From the NCBI RefSeq assembly GCF_028368975.1, contig NZ_JAQNDM010000001.1, positions 248,001 through 312,000 on the forward strand: a stretch of 64,000 bases of DNA, written 5' to 3'. Position 1 is the first letter of the stretch; every line of letters begins with the position of its first letter. The DNA comes from Stigmatella ashevillena (GTDB lineage: Bacteria > Myxococcota > Myxococcia > Myxococcales > Myxococcaceae). Position numbers and translations under genes: made by a program. A model generated the notes under the pieces. That model was given only the letters and a program-made list of their open reading frames with translations. It did not search any database and was not told where the DNA came from. Shown here piece after piece: positions 20,901 through 30,392 of the stretch.

Positions 20901-23900
20901 GGGCCCGAGTTCCACGAAGAGCGTGTAGTCCTCCCTCGCAAGCGTGGTGAGCACGGGTGCAAGGCGAACCGGTTGGCGGAGGTTTCGCGCCCAGTAGTCA
21001 CTGTTAAAATCCCCCTCCTCCGCCAGACGGCCCGTGACCGTGGAGAAGATGGGAAGTGCCGCGGGCTGGGGGTGAAGCCCCTGAAGAGCCTGCTTCAACT
21101 CATCGATGTAGGGCTCTACGGCAGGGCTGTGTGACGCATAGTCGAGGCCGATCCGGCGGCAGGAAACCCCCCGGGCGGTGAGCGTCCCGAGGAGTTCATC
21201 CATCGCACTCGCTTCACCTGACAGCAGCGTGGAGTTCTGGCTGTTGATCGCCGCGACCGACAGCCGTTGCGCGTAACCCGCCACCTCCGTGGTGGCCTCC
21301 TCCTCGGAGAGCTCCACGAGGGCCATGGCCCCCTTCCCAGCTACCGCATGGAGGATGCGGCTTCGCGCCACGGTGATCCGCATCGCGTCTTCGAGCGTCA
21401 GGATCCCCGCGGCGTAAGCGGCAGCGACCTCTCCGATGCTGGAGCCAGCGACCGCATCAGGCTCGATTCCCCACGAGCGCAGCAGAGCCAGGAGTGCGGA
21501 CTGGAGGGCAAAATGCGCGGGCTGAGAGATGGCCGCCTGATCGAAACGAGGGGTCTCTCGCTGGAGTTCCTCGATGATCGACCAGCCCGCGAGCCCCTTG
21601 AGCACCTCATCCGCGGCCTGGAGCGCGCTCCGGAAGACGGGCTCTTCCTCAAGAAGGGCGCGGCCTGTTCCCGGCCACTGCCCCCCCTGCCCTGTGAACA
21701 AGAAAACCACCCGAGGCACCGCGCCTGGAAGGGCGTATCCCGATTGCGCGTCGGGATGAGCCAGGCCGCGAAGGAAGGCGTCCAGAGCCTCCGCTGCTTC
21801 GGAACGGGAACGAGCCACCACGGCGAGCCGATGCTCGTGGTGGCTCCGTCTACAGTTCGCCGAGTAACACACGTCATGCAGTGTCCCGGCATCCCCCCCG
21901 GCCCGGCCCGACAGCTGGGCGGAGAAGCGCATCGCCGCCTCCTGGAGCGCCTGCGGCGCACGGGCGGAGAGGACAAGCAGCTCGGGACGCTCGGGGATGC
22001 TCAGCGCCTCTGAGCGAGGCGCGGCCTCAGGTGCCTCTTCCAGGATGACGTGAGCATTGGTCCCACTGAATCCAAAAGAACTGACGCCGAGGATCCGGCG
22101 CTTTCCTTCCGGAACGACCCACGGCCGGTGTTCAGAAATCACCTCGACCGGCAGCTCATCCCAGGGAATGTGCGGGCTCGGCGTCTTGAAGTGAAGGCTC
22201 CGGGGAAGTTCCCGGTGCCGCAGCGCGAGAATCGCCTTGATCAGGCTGGTGACCCCCGCCGCACCTTCCAGGTGCCCGACGTTGGTCTTGACCGAGCCAA
22301 TTCCAAGGGGTGCTGAGCGCGAACGTCCCTTGCCAAGAACGGCGGCGAGCGCCTGCACTTCGATGGGATCTCCCAGCGAAGTGCCAGTTCCGTGCGCCTC
22401 GACGTAGCTGACGTCGAGGGGCGAGAGGCCCCCCTGCCGGAGCGCACTTTCGATCACCCGCTCCTGCGCTGCCCGGCTTGGGGCCGTCAGGCCGTTCGAA
22501 CGACCATCCTGATTGACAGCCGTTCCACGCATCACGGACAGGATTGGATCCCCATCGGCCATGGCATCCGACAAGCGCTTCAGGACCAGAACGCCCGCCC
22601 CCTCACCGCGCACGTATCCGTTCGCGGAGCTGTCAAAGGCCTTGCAAGCCCCATCAGGCGCCAAGGCTTTCAACTTCGAGAAGTAGACCGACATCCGGGG
22701 CGAGAGCAGAAGGTTCGAGCCACCGACCAGGGCCAGCTCGCACTCGCCATTGCGCAGGCTCTGGCATGCGAGGTGCGCAGCCACCAGCGAAGAGGAGCAG
22801 GCCGTATCGACGGCGAGCGTCGGCCCTTCCAGACCGAGTGCGTAGGCGATACGCCCCGCGGCCACACTCAGCACACCACCTGATCCCGAGTAGGCATTGA
22901 TCCCTGTCGGATCAGGGGAGTTGAGCTCAAGAAGGGCGTAGTCACTCAGACAGATCCCCAGAAACACCCCGGTAGGGCTGCCCTTCAGCTGATCCACCGC
23001 GATTCCCGCGCTCTCCAGGGCCTCCCAGCCAAGCTCGAGCAGGATGCGCTGCTGCGGATCCATGGACCGGGCCTCAGGTGCGGAGATTCCGAAGAACGAA
23101 GCGTCGAACGGATCGACCTCGTCGAGAAAACCTCCGTGCCGGGAGTACATCTTGCCCGGAGCCTCGGGATCCGGGTCGTACCAGGTATCGAGACTCCAAC
23201 GGTCCTTGGGTACCTCGCGCACCGCGTTCACGCCGTTGGCAAGCAACCGCCAGAAATCCTCGGGACTCCGGACACTGCCGGGCAACCGGCACGCCATCCC
23301 CACCACCGCGATGGGCTCTGCCCCTTCTGTGCCCGCGACCGATGGCTTTGCGGAGCGCCGGGAACGCACAGGAGCCGCCTTGCTCACCGCAGCCAGATCT
23401 CGCGTGAGGAACTCGAAGAGCTTCTCAAGGGTCGGATGATCGAAGAGCAGCGTGGCGGGAAGAGCGCGTCCAAGGCTCGCCGCGAGGCTGTTGCGGAACT
23501 GAAGCGCCATGAGCGAATCGAGTCCCAGCTCCTGCAACGGACGGCGGGGATCGACTGGAGACGACGGAGACAAGCCGAGCACCGTGGCCGCCTGCGTCTG
23601 CAAGAGCGCGAGCAAGCGGGTCCGGATCTCACGAGGCGAAGCGCCCTCGAGAGCCCCCCCCATGGAAGCGGCGCGGGTCGGCTCAGGCTTCTTGGAAACC
23701 AGCACGTCGAAGAAGGGAGCGAAGTCCCCTTTCACCTCGGTCTCCGAGGCGCCAGCCACCACCACCTGCGCTGCCTCGGAGCACAAGAGCCGCTCCAGTG
23801 CCGCGAAGCCTGCGCTGGGGGCAAGAAGCCCCAGCCCAAAGGAGGACCATGCCTTGCCCGCTTCAGGCGGGAGGCGTGCCGCCATGCCCACGTCGGCCCA

Positions 23901-26900
23901 AGGGCCCCAGTTGATCGACAGCGCGGGCAGGCCTTGGGCGCGCCGATGATGCGCCAGCCCATCCAGGAAGGCGTTGGCGGACGCGTACCCGGCCTGCCCC
24001 GAGGTCCCGAAGACCGAGCTGACCGACGAGAAGAGGACGAAGAAGTCGAGGCGGCTCTCCAGCGTCTCCTGGTGGAGGTTCATCGCCCCCAGGATCTTCG
24101 GTGCGAGAACGAGGGAGAGCCGCTCCTCGCTCTGGCGCACCAGGAGCCCATCATCGAGAACACCGGCCGCGTGCATGACTCCACGAAGAGGAGGCATGGC
24201 GGCGCGAATCTCTCCGAGCACCCGCGCGAGATCCTCACGCTCGGCCACATTGCCCATGGCCACGGAGATTTCAGCCCCTGCTTCCTTCAGGGCAGCCAGG
24301 GTCTCCTGCGCACGAGGCCCCGGAGCGCTTCGGCCCATCAGAACCAGGTGGCGAGCGCCCCGCTCCACCATCCAACGGGCAAGCTCGAGACCGATGCCAC
24401 CGAGCCCACCCACAATCAGGTACGTCGCCTCCCCTTCCAGCGGGAGTGCACGCACGGCGGGGGGCAGCTTGGTGCGCGCAAGCCGAGCAACGAGGCGGCG
24501 GCCCGCCCGAAATGCCAGACGATCCTCACGTCCTGACACCGCGAGTTCCGCGGCAAGTTGGGTGACGTCCACCGCGTCGGCTGACGGATCCAGGTCAATC
24601 CGTTCGCAGCGCAGCTCAGGATGCTCCAAGGCGATGACATTGCCGAGCCCCCAGAGCGGAGCCTGCTCGAACGCGATGGGCCCGTCATGGCTTCCTGTCG
24701 CCTGCGCTCCCCGCGTCACCAGGACGAGGCGAAGTGCGGCTGCCGCACTGCGGGCCGCCATCTGCTGTACCAGCTTGACGGCCCCGTGCACCGCATCGAA
24801 CGAAGGACCCCCATCGAGTCCACGCAGATCCACGATGCCTGTGCAGACCGAACTCGCGGCCTCGAAGGCTTCGAGGCGCCCGAGGAGCGTTTGTGCGCTC
24901 TCTTCAGCGCTGAGGACCTCGACACGGCTCCCTCGGGACGTGAGCTGCTCGGCCAACCGTGCGGCCAGACCGCCCCGATCCGCGAGGAGCAGCCACGCCG
25001 CAGGCTCCACCTGGGAGACCGCGGGCAACACCTGCGGCTGCCATTCTGTCCGGAGCACGAGCGACGGTGCAGTCACATCGCGGCGCAACATGACTTCCCG
25101 GGGTGCCCGACGAATCACCAGCCCGGAGACCTCTGCCACCATCAGGCCCGACTCGTCGAGCAGGCGCAGGTCCACGCTCGACGCCTCGTTGGCCTTGCCT
25201 GAGCCACTGCGAAGCATCAGGTGGCAGAAGCGCGGCGGGCGCATCTCCCCACGAAGCGCGAAGCGGCCCACCCCAATGGGCACGAAGGCAAGACCCTCGA
25301 TAGAGGCAAATCCCGCGACGGCTCCAAGGACTTGGAAGCACGAATCGATGAGCCCTGGATGAAACCGGTAGTCCTCGGCCCCATCCCCCGTCTCTGGAGC
25401 ACGCAGCCGGCCGAAGGCCTCGCGCTCGCCCTGCCACAGGGCCTCAAGCCAGCGGAATTGCCTGCCCAGATCCAAGCCCTGCCGGGCAATGCCCTCGTAG
25501 AAGCGCTCAGCGGATGCGAGCGGCTGGCAGCGCGCCTCCACCTCGGAAATCACCTCGCGCCCGGCCTCGGCTTCTTCCGCACCACCCCGCTCGAGCCTTC
25601 CTGTTGCGTGCTCGATCCAACGAGGAGTCCCTTCGCTTCCCTGCACAGCCCTGCTCAAGATCCGGAAAGCGCCGTCTGTCGCGATCGACACCTGAACGAG
25701 CCGGTCCTCCGTGTCACCGAGCACGAGAGGCTGGAGAAACAGAACATCTTGCAAAGCGCAGGGCTCTTCCCCCCAGAGCTGCTTTGCCGCCACGAGCATC
25801 ATGCCCAGCATGCTGGCGCCAGCGACCACCACGGTGCCGTAGAGCCGGTGGTCGCTGAGCAGCTGCAAGCGATCACTGCGGAAGGTGGCCTCGAAGACAG
25901 TCTGGCCGGGGGGAGAATCCACACGGCGACCCAGGAGTGGGTGAGCCGGGTCAGCGACGGACAGAGGGGCAGCATCGAACCAACAGCGCTGCCGCTGCCA
26001 GGGATAGGACGGTAATTCCACCGCCCGTCCTCCCTCAGGGAAGACCCCCTTCCACGAAGGCTCATGGCCCAACGTGTAGAGCGTTCCCAGGCTGCCGAGC
26101 AGCGCTGCCCGGGGAGCCCGATCCCGGCGCGTCGAGAACAACGCCACCGCGCCCCCGGCTGACGACGCCTCGAGGGTGCGGCTCAAAGGCTGCAACAGAA
26201 CCGGATGAGGGGAAATCTCGACGAAGATGCCAACACCATCGGCCAGCATCGCCTCAACTGCGGGCGCGAACAGGACACGCTCCCGGACGTTGGCGCGCCA
26301 GTGGTCCGCACCGAAGTCCGACGGCGAAGCCATGCCTCCGCGCACGGTTGAGTAGATGGGCAGCCGCGAGGGCTTGGGCTTGAGTTCCTGTAGGACCGTG
26401 TCGAGTTCCCCCAGGTAGGGGGCCATCTGCGCACTGTGAAAGGCGTAGTTGACGTTCAGAAGGCGAACGCGCAGACCTTGGCCCGTGAGTTCGTCTCGCA
26501 GGGCTGCCAGCGCGGCGAGTCCTCCAGAGACGACCACATTCTCCGGCCCATTGACGGCCGCGATCGAGAGCTCATCTCCATACTTCCCGAGAAGGGGTTC
26601 GATCCGGGCGGGAGACGCCTCGACCGTGGCCATTCCCCCTTGCCCTGCCGCACGGCCCATGAGGCGGCTGCGGCTCACGACCAGGGAGATCGCTTCCTCC
26701 AAAGAGAGAACCCCGGCGAGGTGGGCAGCACTGATCTCGCCGACACTGTGGCCCACTACGGCATCAGGACGGATTCCCCAGGACTCCCAGAGCGCGGCAA
26801 GCGCGACTTGGAAAGCAAACAGGAGGGGTTGTTCGATCTCCGTGCGAGGCGGATGCTGGCCCTCCTGCTCTGCCTTGAGTGCCTCGATGAGGGAGGCACC

Positions 26901-29900
26901 GGTCTGGGCACGAAACACCTGCTCGCACCGTTCGAAGGCTTGCCGGAAGCGGGGCTCTTCTTCGAAGAGCTGGACGCTCGAGCCCAGCGGAAAGGAGCCC
27001 TGCCCAGAAAACACGAAGCCAATACGGGGGACTTCTCCAGAGCGAACCAGGCCCTGGGATGGATTTTGCCGGATCTCGCCCCGGGCGAACGCAGCCAGAC
27101 CTTCTTCCAACGCGGAGCGCGTCTCCGCGACCAGCGCGAGCCGGTGCTCGTGATGGCTGCGGCGAGCGCCCGCCGTGTAGCAAAGGTCCGTCAGCAAGGC
27201 GAAAGCATCGCGGCGAAGCTGCCCGGCGGTGCGATCCGCTTGCTCACGAAGTGCCTGCTCCGTTCTGGCCGAGGTGACGAACAGTTCGGCCCTGGCCGAA
27301 GAGGACAGTCCTGCATCCGTACCCGGAACCGCGCGCTCCCATCGGACCGGGCTACCGGCTTGGGCAAGCTGGGCCAGTGCCCGATGGAGCCCCTCCACGG
27401 AGGGCTCTCCGCGGCGCATGCTGGCAACGAGTTCAGCACGTGCGGTTCCCGCCCGAACGTTCTCCAAAACCGAGTGCTCGTGAATCGGATGGGGGTTGAC
27501 GTCCAGGAAGACATCGTACCCGCCATCCAGCAGGGTCTTCACGGCGGAGGCAAAGCGCACGGGCTGGCGGAAATTGTCCGCCCAGTACGCCGGACCCAGC
27601 ATCCCACCTTCAACGAAGGCGCCCGAAACCGTCGACACCATGGGAATACGGCCCGGCGACGGACGCAGCACCGGGCAGCTCTGGAGAAAGAGCGGCTTGA
27701 GCGCCTCCACCTGGGGAATGTGGGCGTAGAAATCGATCTCCACGAGGCGTGCGAAGATTCCCGCCGCGGTCATGCTCGCGGTGAACTCCTGAAGTGCCGC
27801 CGCCTCTCCCCCGAGGCCCGTGGAGCGAGGACCATTCTCAGAGGCAATGGAGATCCGTCCCCCATAGGGTGCGATGCGCTCCGCCACTTCGGCGCCAGAC
27901 AAGCCCACCACGGCCATCCCCACGCCGCCGGCGACGCTCTTCTGCACTTGGATGTAATGGTGGGCGAGAGCGAAAACCTCCTCGAGGGTGAGGATTCCGG
28001 CCACCTGTGCGGCGGCCCACTCGCCGACGCTATAGCCCACGGTCGCGCTCGGCTCGACGCCCCAAGAACGCCACAAGGCCGAGAGGGAGATCTGGAACGC
28101 GAGGACGAGGGGAAGCTGTCTCTCCCCCTGATCGAAACGCGAGCGCGCCCGGGGAGCCAGGAGGGCCTCAACAAGAGACCAACCCCCGAGTGGCTGGAAC
28201 GCCGCATCACACTCCTCGAAGCGAGCACGGAAGACCGGCTCAGCTCCCAAGAGTTCCCGCCCCATGCCCCACCAGGCCGAGCCGGCGCCCGCGAAAAGGA
28301 ATGCGGTCTTCGGGGTCCGCGGGGCTTGGGTGTGGGGCGTGCTCACCGGCACCACGGCCTTGCGCGGACCACTGCGGTGCTCTTCGACGACGACATGGCA
28401 GTTCGTGCCACCAAAGCCGAAGGCGCTGATGCCAGCGACGGAGGGCTCCTTCCCGGCAGGCCAGGGCGCAAGCTGCGTCTGGACACGCAGCCGAAGGTCA
28501 TCGAACGGAATCCGTGGATTGGGCTGCTCGAAGTGCAGGCTCGCGGGAAGCTGCTGGTGCCGGATGGAGAGCGCCACCTTGATCACGCTGGCGATCCCTG
28601 CGGCGGCTTCGAGGTGTCCAATGTTGGTCTTCACCGAACCGACACGGAGCGGCCGTTCCGCCTCCCTTGCCGCGCCCAGGACCATGCCCAGCGCGCCTGC
28701 CTCTATCGGGTCACCCAGAGGGGTTCCCGTCCCGTGCAGTTCGACGTAGTGAACCTGGGCCGGATCAATGCCCGCGACCGCATAAGCGTCACGCAGCAGC
28801 CGCTCCTGCGCCTTCGGGTTCGGGGCCGTCAGGCCGTTGCTCGCCCCGTCGTTGTTCACCGCGCTCCCGCGAATCAGGCAGTAGATGGCATCGCCATCCG
28901 CGAGGGCCTTGGAGAGCGGCTTGAGCACGAGCACGCCGCCCCCCTCCCCCCGGACATAACCACTCGCCCGCGCGTCGAACGTCCTGCACCGTCCATCGGG
29001 AGCAAGGGCGCCGAAGGCCGAGACCGCCATGAAGGTGCGGGGCGAGAGGTTGAGCTGGACACCGCCCGCCAAAGCGAGGGTCGACTCTCCAGCCCGCAGG
29101 CTGCGGCACGCCTCGTGGATCGCCACGAGCGAGGAGGAGCATGCTGTGTCGATCGCCAGACTCGGTCCTTCGAGGCCGAGCGCATACGAGATCCGATTGG
29201 CGACGATGCCACCGGCATGGCCGGTACACGTGTGCAGCGTCGGTGCCGCATTGTGGATCGTTTGCAGGTCGGCGTAGTCACGCCAGACCATGCCGGTGAA
29301 GACGCCTGTCCGAGAGCCGCGAAGCACGCGTGGAGCGATGCCAGCGTCCTCGAGTGCCTCCCAGGACAACTCCAGCATCAAGCGCTGCTGTGGATCCAGC
29401 TGCCCGGCTTCCCGGGGAGAGATCCCGAAAAAGGCCGGATCGAAGCGATCGACAGAATCGAGGAACGCACCGTAGCGCGTGACGATCTTCCCCGGCGTTC
29501 CCGGTGTCGGATCATAGTAAAGGCCGGCATCCCAGCGGTCGCTCGGCACCTCGGTCACACAATCGTGACCCTCCTGGAGCACTCGCCAGAAGGCCTCCGC
29601 ATCGGGAGCGTGAGGGAACCGACAAGACAGTCCGACGATCGCGATCGGCTCCGCCGCATCCACGGGGGCTTCGAACCTGGGTGCGTGGACGTCCGCTTGC
29701 GGCACCTCTCTCCCCGAGAGGTGGCGGGCGAGCTTGTCGATGGTCGGATGCTCCCAGACCAGCGTGGGAGAGAGAGGCCGATCAAGCCACCGAGCGAGCT
29801 CGGCGATCAGCTTCGTGGCGAAGACAGAGCCAACCCCCAGGCTGAAAAAGGGCTCGGTGATCCCTACCGCGCGCGCCTCAAGTCCAACCTGCGAGGCCAC

Positions 29901-29972
29901 CTGCTGTACGAGCCAATCTCGAAGTTGGCCAGTACTGCGGACAACCCCACCGCCACCATGTTCTGTCGACAT
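17973..29972 (-). CDS. mtaB: Type I PKS, loading plus two extension modules (MtaB-like)
   Basis: This 3,999-residue synthase starts the chain. Domain order is ACP (Ser49), KS (Cys278), AT (Ser648 in GYSVGEW), a second AT (Ser1076 in GHSVG), DH (His1375), KR (near 1856), ACP (Ser2153), KS (Cys2392), AT (Ser2845 in GSSIG), DH (His3147), KR (near 3631) and ACP (Ser3940). The ACP plus the first AT, with an atypical FYAHIP motif, fits a loading unit for isovaleryl-CoA as known for myxothiazol. The second AT has YAFHS (malonyl) and the third YASHS (methylmalonyl). Both DH domains have Ala where HxxxGxxxxP has Pro. The C-terminus ends in an acidic DDQMEDFRF tail, a likely docking motif for MtaC. ATG 29972 is chosen for the GGAG just upstream and the conserved ACP start. 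First gene of the mta operon. Confidence 0.95.
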   Translation of the reverse strand: MSTEHGGGGVVRSTGQLRDWLVQQVASQVGLEARAVGITEPFFSLGVGSVFATKLIAELARWLDRPLSPTLVWEHPTIDKLARHLSGREVPQADVHAPRFEAPVDAAEPIAIVGLSCRFPHAPDAEAFWRVLQEGHDCVTEVPSDRWDAGLYYDPTPGTPGKIVTRYGAFLDSVDRFDPAFFGISPREAGQLDPQQRLMLELSWEALEDAGIAPRVLRGSRTGVFTGMVWRDYADLQTIHNAAPTLHTCTGHAGGIVANRISYALGLEGPSLAIDTACSSSLVAIHEACRSLRAGESTLALAGGVQLNLSPRTFMAVSAFGALAPDGRCRTFDARASGYVRGEGGGVLVLKPLSKALADGDAIYCLIRGSAVNNDGASNGLTAPNPKAQERLLRDAYAVAGIDPAQVHYVELHGTGTPLGDPIEAGALGMVLGAAREAERPLRVGSVKTNIGHLEAAAGIASVIKVALSIRHQQLPASLHFEQPNPRIPFDDLRLRVQTQLAPWPAGKEPSVAGISAFGFGGTNCHVVVEEHRSGPRKAVVPVSTPHTQAPRTPKTAFLFAGAGSAWWGMGRELLGAEPVFRARFEECDAAFQPLGGWSLVEALLAPRARSRFDQGERQLPLVLAFQISLSALWRSWGVEPSATVGYSVGEWAAAQVAGILTLEEVFALAHHYIQVQKSVAGGVGMAVVGLSGAEVAERIAPYGGRISIASENGPRSTGLGGEAAALQEFTASMTAAGIFARLVEIDFYAHIPQVEALKPLFLQSCPVLRPSPGRIPMVSTVSGAFVEGGMLGPAYWADNFRQPVRFASAVKTLLDGGYDVFLDVNPHPIHEHSVLENVRAGTARAELVASMRRGEPSVEGLHRALAQLAQAGSPVRWERAVPGTDAGLSSSARAELFVTSARTEQALREQADRTAGQLRRDAFALLTDLCYTAGARRSHHEHRLALVAETRSALEEGLAAFARGEIRQNPSQGLVRSGEVPRIGFVFSGQGSFPLGSSVQLFEEEPRFRQAFERCEQVFRAQTGASLIEALKAEQEGQHPPRTEIEQPLLFAFQVALAALWESWGIRPDAVVGHSVGEISAAHLAGVLSLEEAISLVVSRSRLMGRAAGQGGMATVEASPARIEPLLGKYGDELSIAAVNGPENVVVSGGLAALAALRDELTGQGLRVRLLNVNYAFHSAQMAPYLGELDTVLQELKPKPSRLPIYSTVRGGMASPSDFGADHWRANVRERVLFAPAVEAMLADGVGIFVEISPHPVLLQPLSRTLEASSAGGAVALFSTRRDRAPRAALLGSLGTLYTLGHEPSWKGVFPEGGRAVELPSYPWQRQRCWFDAAPLSVADPAHPLLGRRVDSPPGQTVFEATFRSDRLQLLSDHRLYGTVVVAGASMLGMMLVAAKQLWGEEPCALQDVLFLQPLVLGDTEDRLVQVSIATDGAFRILSRAVQGSEGTPRWIEHATGRLERGGAEEAEAGREVISEVEARCQPLASAERFYEGIARQGLDLGRQFRWLEALWQGEREAFGRLRAPETGDGAEDYRFHPGLIDSCFQVLGAVAGFASIEGLAFVPIGVGRFALRGEMRPPRFCHLMLRSGSGKANEASSVDLRLLDESGLMVAEVSGLVIRRAPREVMLRRDVTAPSLVLRTEWQPQVLPAVSQVEPAAWLLLADRGGLAARLAEQLTSRGSRVEVLSAEESAQTLLGRLEAFEAASSVCTGIVDLRGLDGGPSFDAVHGAVKLVQQMAARSAAAALRLVLVTRGAQATGSHDGPIAFEQAPLWGLGNVIALEHPELRCERIDLDPSADAVDVTQLAAELAVSGREDRLAFRAGRRLVARLARTKLPPAVRALPLEGEATYLIVGGLGGIGLELARWMVERGARHLVLMGRSAPGPRAQETLAALKEAGAEISVAMGNVAEREDLARVLGEIRAAMPPLRGVMHAAGVLDDGLLVRQSEERLSLVLAPKILGAMNLHQETLESRLDFFVLFSSVSSVFGTSGQAGYASANAFLDGLAHHRRAQGLPALSINWGPWADVGMAARLPPEAGKAWSSFGLGLLAPSAGFAALERLLCSEAAQVVVAGASETEVKGDFAPFFDVLVSKKPEPTRAASMGGALEGASPREIRTRLLALLQTQAATVLGLSPSSPVDPRRPLQELGLDSLMALQFRNSLAASLGRALPATLLFDHPTLEKLFEFLTRDLAAVSKAAPVRSRRSAKPSVAGTEGAEPIAVVGMACRLPGSVRSPEDFWRLLANGVNAVREVPKDRWSLDTWYDPDPEAPGKMYSRHGGFLDEVDPFDASFFGISAPEARSMDPQQRILLELGWEALESAGIAVDQLKGSPTGVFLGICLSDYALLELNSPDPTGINAYSGSGGVLSVAAGRIAYALGLEGPTLAVDTACSSSLVAAHLACQSLRNGECELALVGGSNLLLSPRMSVYFSKLKALAPDGACKAFDSSANGYVRGEGAGVLVLKRLSDAMADGDPILSVMRGTAVNQDGRSNGLTAPSRAAQERVIESALRQGGLSPLDVSYVEAHGTGTSLGDPIEVQALAAVLGKGRSRSAPLGIGSVKTNVGHLEGAAGVTSLIKAILALRHRELPRSLHFKTPSPHIPWDELPVEVISEHRPWVVPEGKRRILGVSSFGFSGTNAHVILEEAPEAAPRSEALSIPERPELLVLSARAPQALQEAAMRFSAQLSGRAGGDAGTLHDVCYSANCRRSHHEHRLAVVARSRSEAAEALDAFLRGLAHPDAQSGYALPGAVPRVVFLFTGQGGQWPGTGRALLEEEPVFRSALQAADEVLKGLAGWSIIEELQRETPRFDQAAISQPAHFALQSALLALLRSWGIEPDAVAGSSIGEVAAAYAAGILTLEDAMRITVARSRILHAVAGKGAMALVELSEEEATTEVAGYAQRLSVAAINSQNSTLLSGEASAMDELLGTLTARGVSCRRIGLDYASHSPAVEPYIDELKQALQGLHPQPAALPIFSTVTGRLAEEGDFNSDYWARNLRQPVRLAPVLTTLAREDYTLFVELGPNAVMARPVQQCFQSVGKSATVLSTLRRGESERHTLRSLLGGLFVAGVAPAWNRLFPEGGSLVPLPSYSWQKERYWIASPASARLQLPAPSQGVLHGRRVRSPLAESLFETDLSVEKMPFLREHLLHGSLVVAGAAHVALALSALRELRGTAPVRLADIVFPRPLVLKEGSENPVSVVVGREQGGRSALRIQSPQGSEAEWVTHAEGWVLPASSKVEEPAQVALEVLRARCPNGLEVSPVYKAMDSEGIGLGRRFQWVEQLWQGEGEALGRMRAAESADQHPSAPLHPGLIDSIFHVLRAVPGIGRGDGIPYIPIGIEGLCFLAPPRGVLWAHVKLRPEGSRDGETLSADFRLFEESGKTVAWIDGLIVKRAPREAFQRDETRNLSEKLFQVRWQSVPMAPAVPERGPWLLIADRGATGTELATRLKDQGQVCHVLAAPEPESDEVFLQRVEEALAVEAYRGVVYLSALAVEPESPQGTSQAVLEGVSRAVQVLQAIAKMERGTTRLWLVTRGAQAVEGSPRPMALAQAPLWGLGLAVRDEHPELRCTLIDLDPDPAVDGVSCLVQEILTPDREDRLAWRGSARLAQRLSFLDAVPETGSAPISSDGTYLITGGLGGIGLRCARWLVDAGARNLALLGRSGPSDEARAVLGALEAEGVTVRLLQADVAVREEVSEALAALRADMPPLRGVLHAAGLLDDTLLIRQDRDRIQRVLRPKVAGTLNLDLETRGDPLDFFVMFSSIAAMVGGEGQANYSAANAFLDALAFTRRAQGLPAQSLAWGPWAEVGMVAARSERSAHLAALGVESILPDEGVAILGRLLSAASAHVGIFQIDWTRWPQRHAEGHAPLLAGILKQATAPSQDTSEGAPDIQELIRATPEERRKRAEAFLRREVTQILDLPRPLADGRLPLVRFGFDSLMSLKLKARLESTLGLSISAAKLLSGLSLDKLVDLVLERIETLQPAPVSTDDQMEDFRF

Positions 29973-30000
29973 CTGCTCCGCCGCATCCGTCCTTGGTCAA

Positions 30001-30015
30001 CACACGGTCCGTGTG
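30001..30015. promoter_or_regulatory. Perfect 15-bp palindrome, candidate operator before mtaB
   Basis: CACACGG-T-CCGTGTG is a perfect odd palindrome, 28 bp upstream of the mtaB start codon. Its size and position suit a dimeric regulator site overlapping the promoter or leader. The regulator is unknown; no regulator gene is visible nearby. Confidence 0.45.
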
Positions 30016-30162
30016 CATCTCGAGGTGCTGCGCGGGCCACGAGGCTCGCACAGCACGCGAGAACTCGTTGGTGAACGACCTAGATGTCCGTCTGCTCGAC
30101 CGCGAACCACAGGCCCGTCCGAGGAAGGAGGCCCTGCGCGTGACAACAAGCGTGTCGAGGAC

Positions 30163-30182
30163 AACAACATCGAATCATTGTT
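30163..30182. repeat. Inverted repeat AACAA-N10-TTGTT upstream of mtaB
   Basis: Five-base arms separated by ten bases lie in an AT-richer patch of the mta leader. It could be a regulator site, but the arms are short and it may be chance. Confidence 0.25.
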
Positions 30183-30220
30183 CACTAACTAGCACGGCGC
30201 GGATTGGACCGAACAGGACT

Positions 30221-30237
30221 GACAGGGTCTTCCTGTC
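30221..30237. repeat. Inverted repeat GACAGG-N5-CCTGTC upstream of mtaB
   Basis: Perfect six-base arms flank a five-base loop, about 250 bp before mtaB. It could act as a hairpin in a long leader or as a protein-binding site. Confidence 0.3.
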
Positions 30238-30365
30238 TTCCCAACCTTCCAGGAGCGCTGCTTGCTCGACAGGCATGCGAGACTTTCACTCAGCGTCCAC
30301 GAGGGGTCTCTCGGCCAGTGGAGGCCAAATCCCGCCTCGGTGCTGCCACGCTGGGAGAACTGCTT

Positions 30366-30386
30366 CCCCCCCCGCGCAGGGGGGGG
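30366..30386 (-). terminator. C8/G8 hairpin just downstream of tRNA-Arg
   Basis: Eight C and eight G residues flank GCGCA and form a very stable stem seven bases past the tRNA 3' end. No T-run follows, so it may be a tRNA 3' processing or pausing signal instead of a canonical terminator. Confidence 0.4.
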
Positions 30387-30392
30387 TGAAAG

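Larger units (their letters stand above)
29973..30392 (-). promoter_or_regulatory. 420-bp leader/promoter region of the mta operon
   Basis: This non-coding stretch between tRNA-Arg and mtaB must contain the operon promoter unless transcription enters from the tRNA or mtaA. I see no convincing sigma-70 pair. It holds three inverted repeats (30001-30015, 30163-30182, 30221-30237) listed separately. A partial sigma-54-like GG-N10-GC with TGGCAG exists about 370 bp before mtaB, but its -12 part is poor. No conserved protein-like reading frame was seen here. Confidence 0.6.

Noticed and set aside
26436-30074. 1,212-codon plus-strand ORF opposite mtaB
   Set aside because: It mirrors a GC-rich coding strand, has Arg/Gly/His-rich low-complexity protein and no recognised domain, and the minus strand carries clear PKS domains.
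30350-30365. Sigma-54 promoter far upstream of mtaB
   Set aside because: The GG-N10-GC spacing exists, but the -12 block is AGGC and it would give a leader of about 360 nt.
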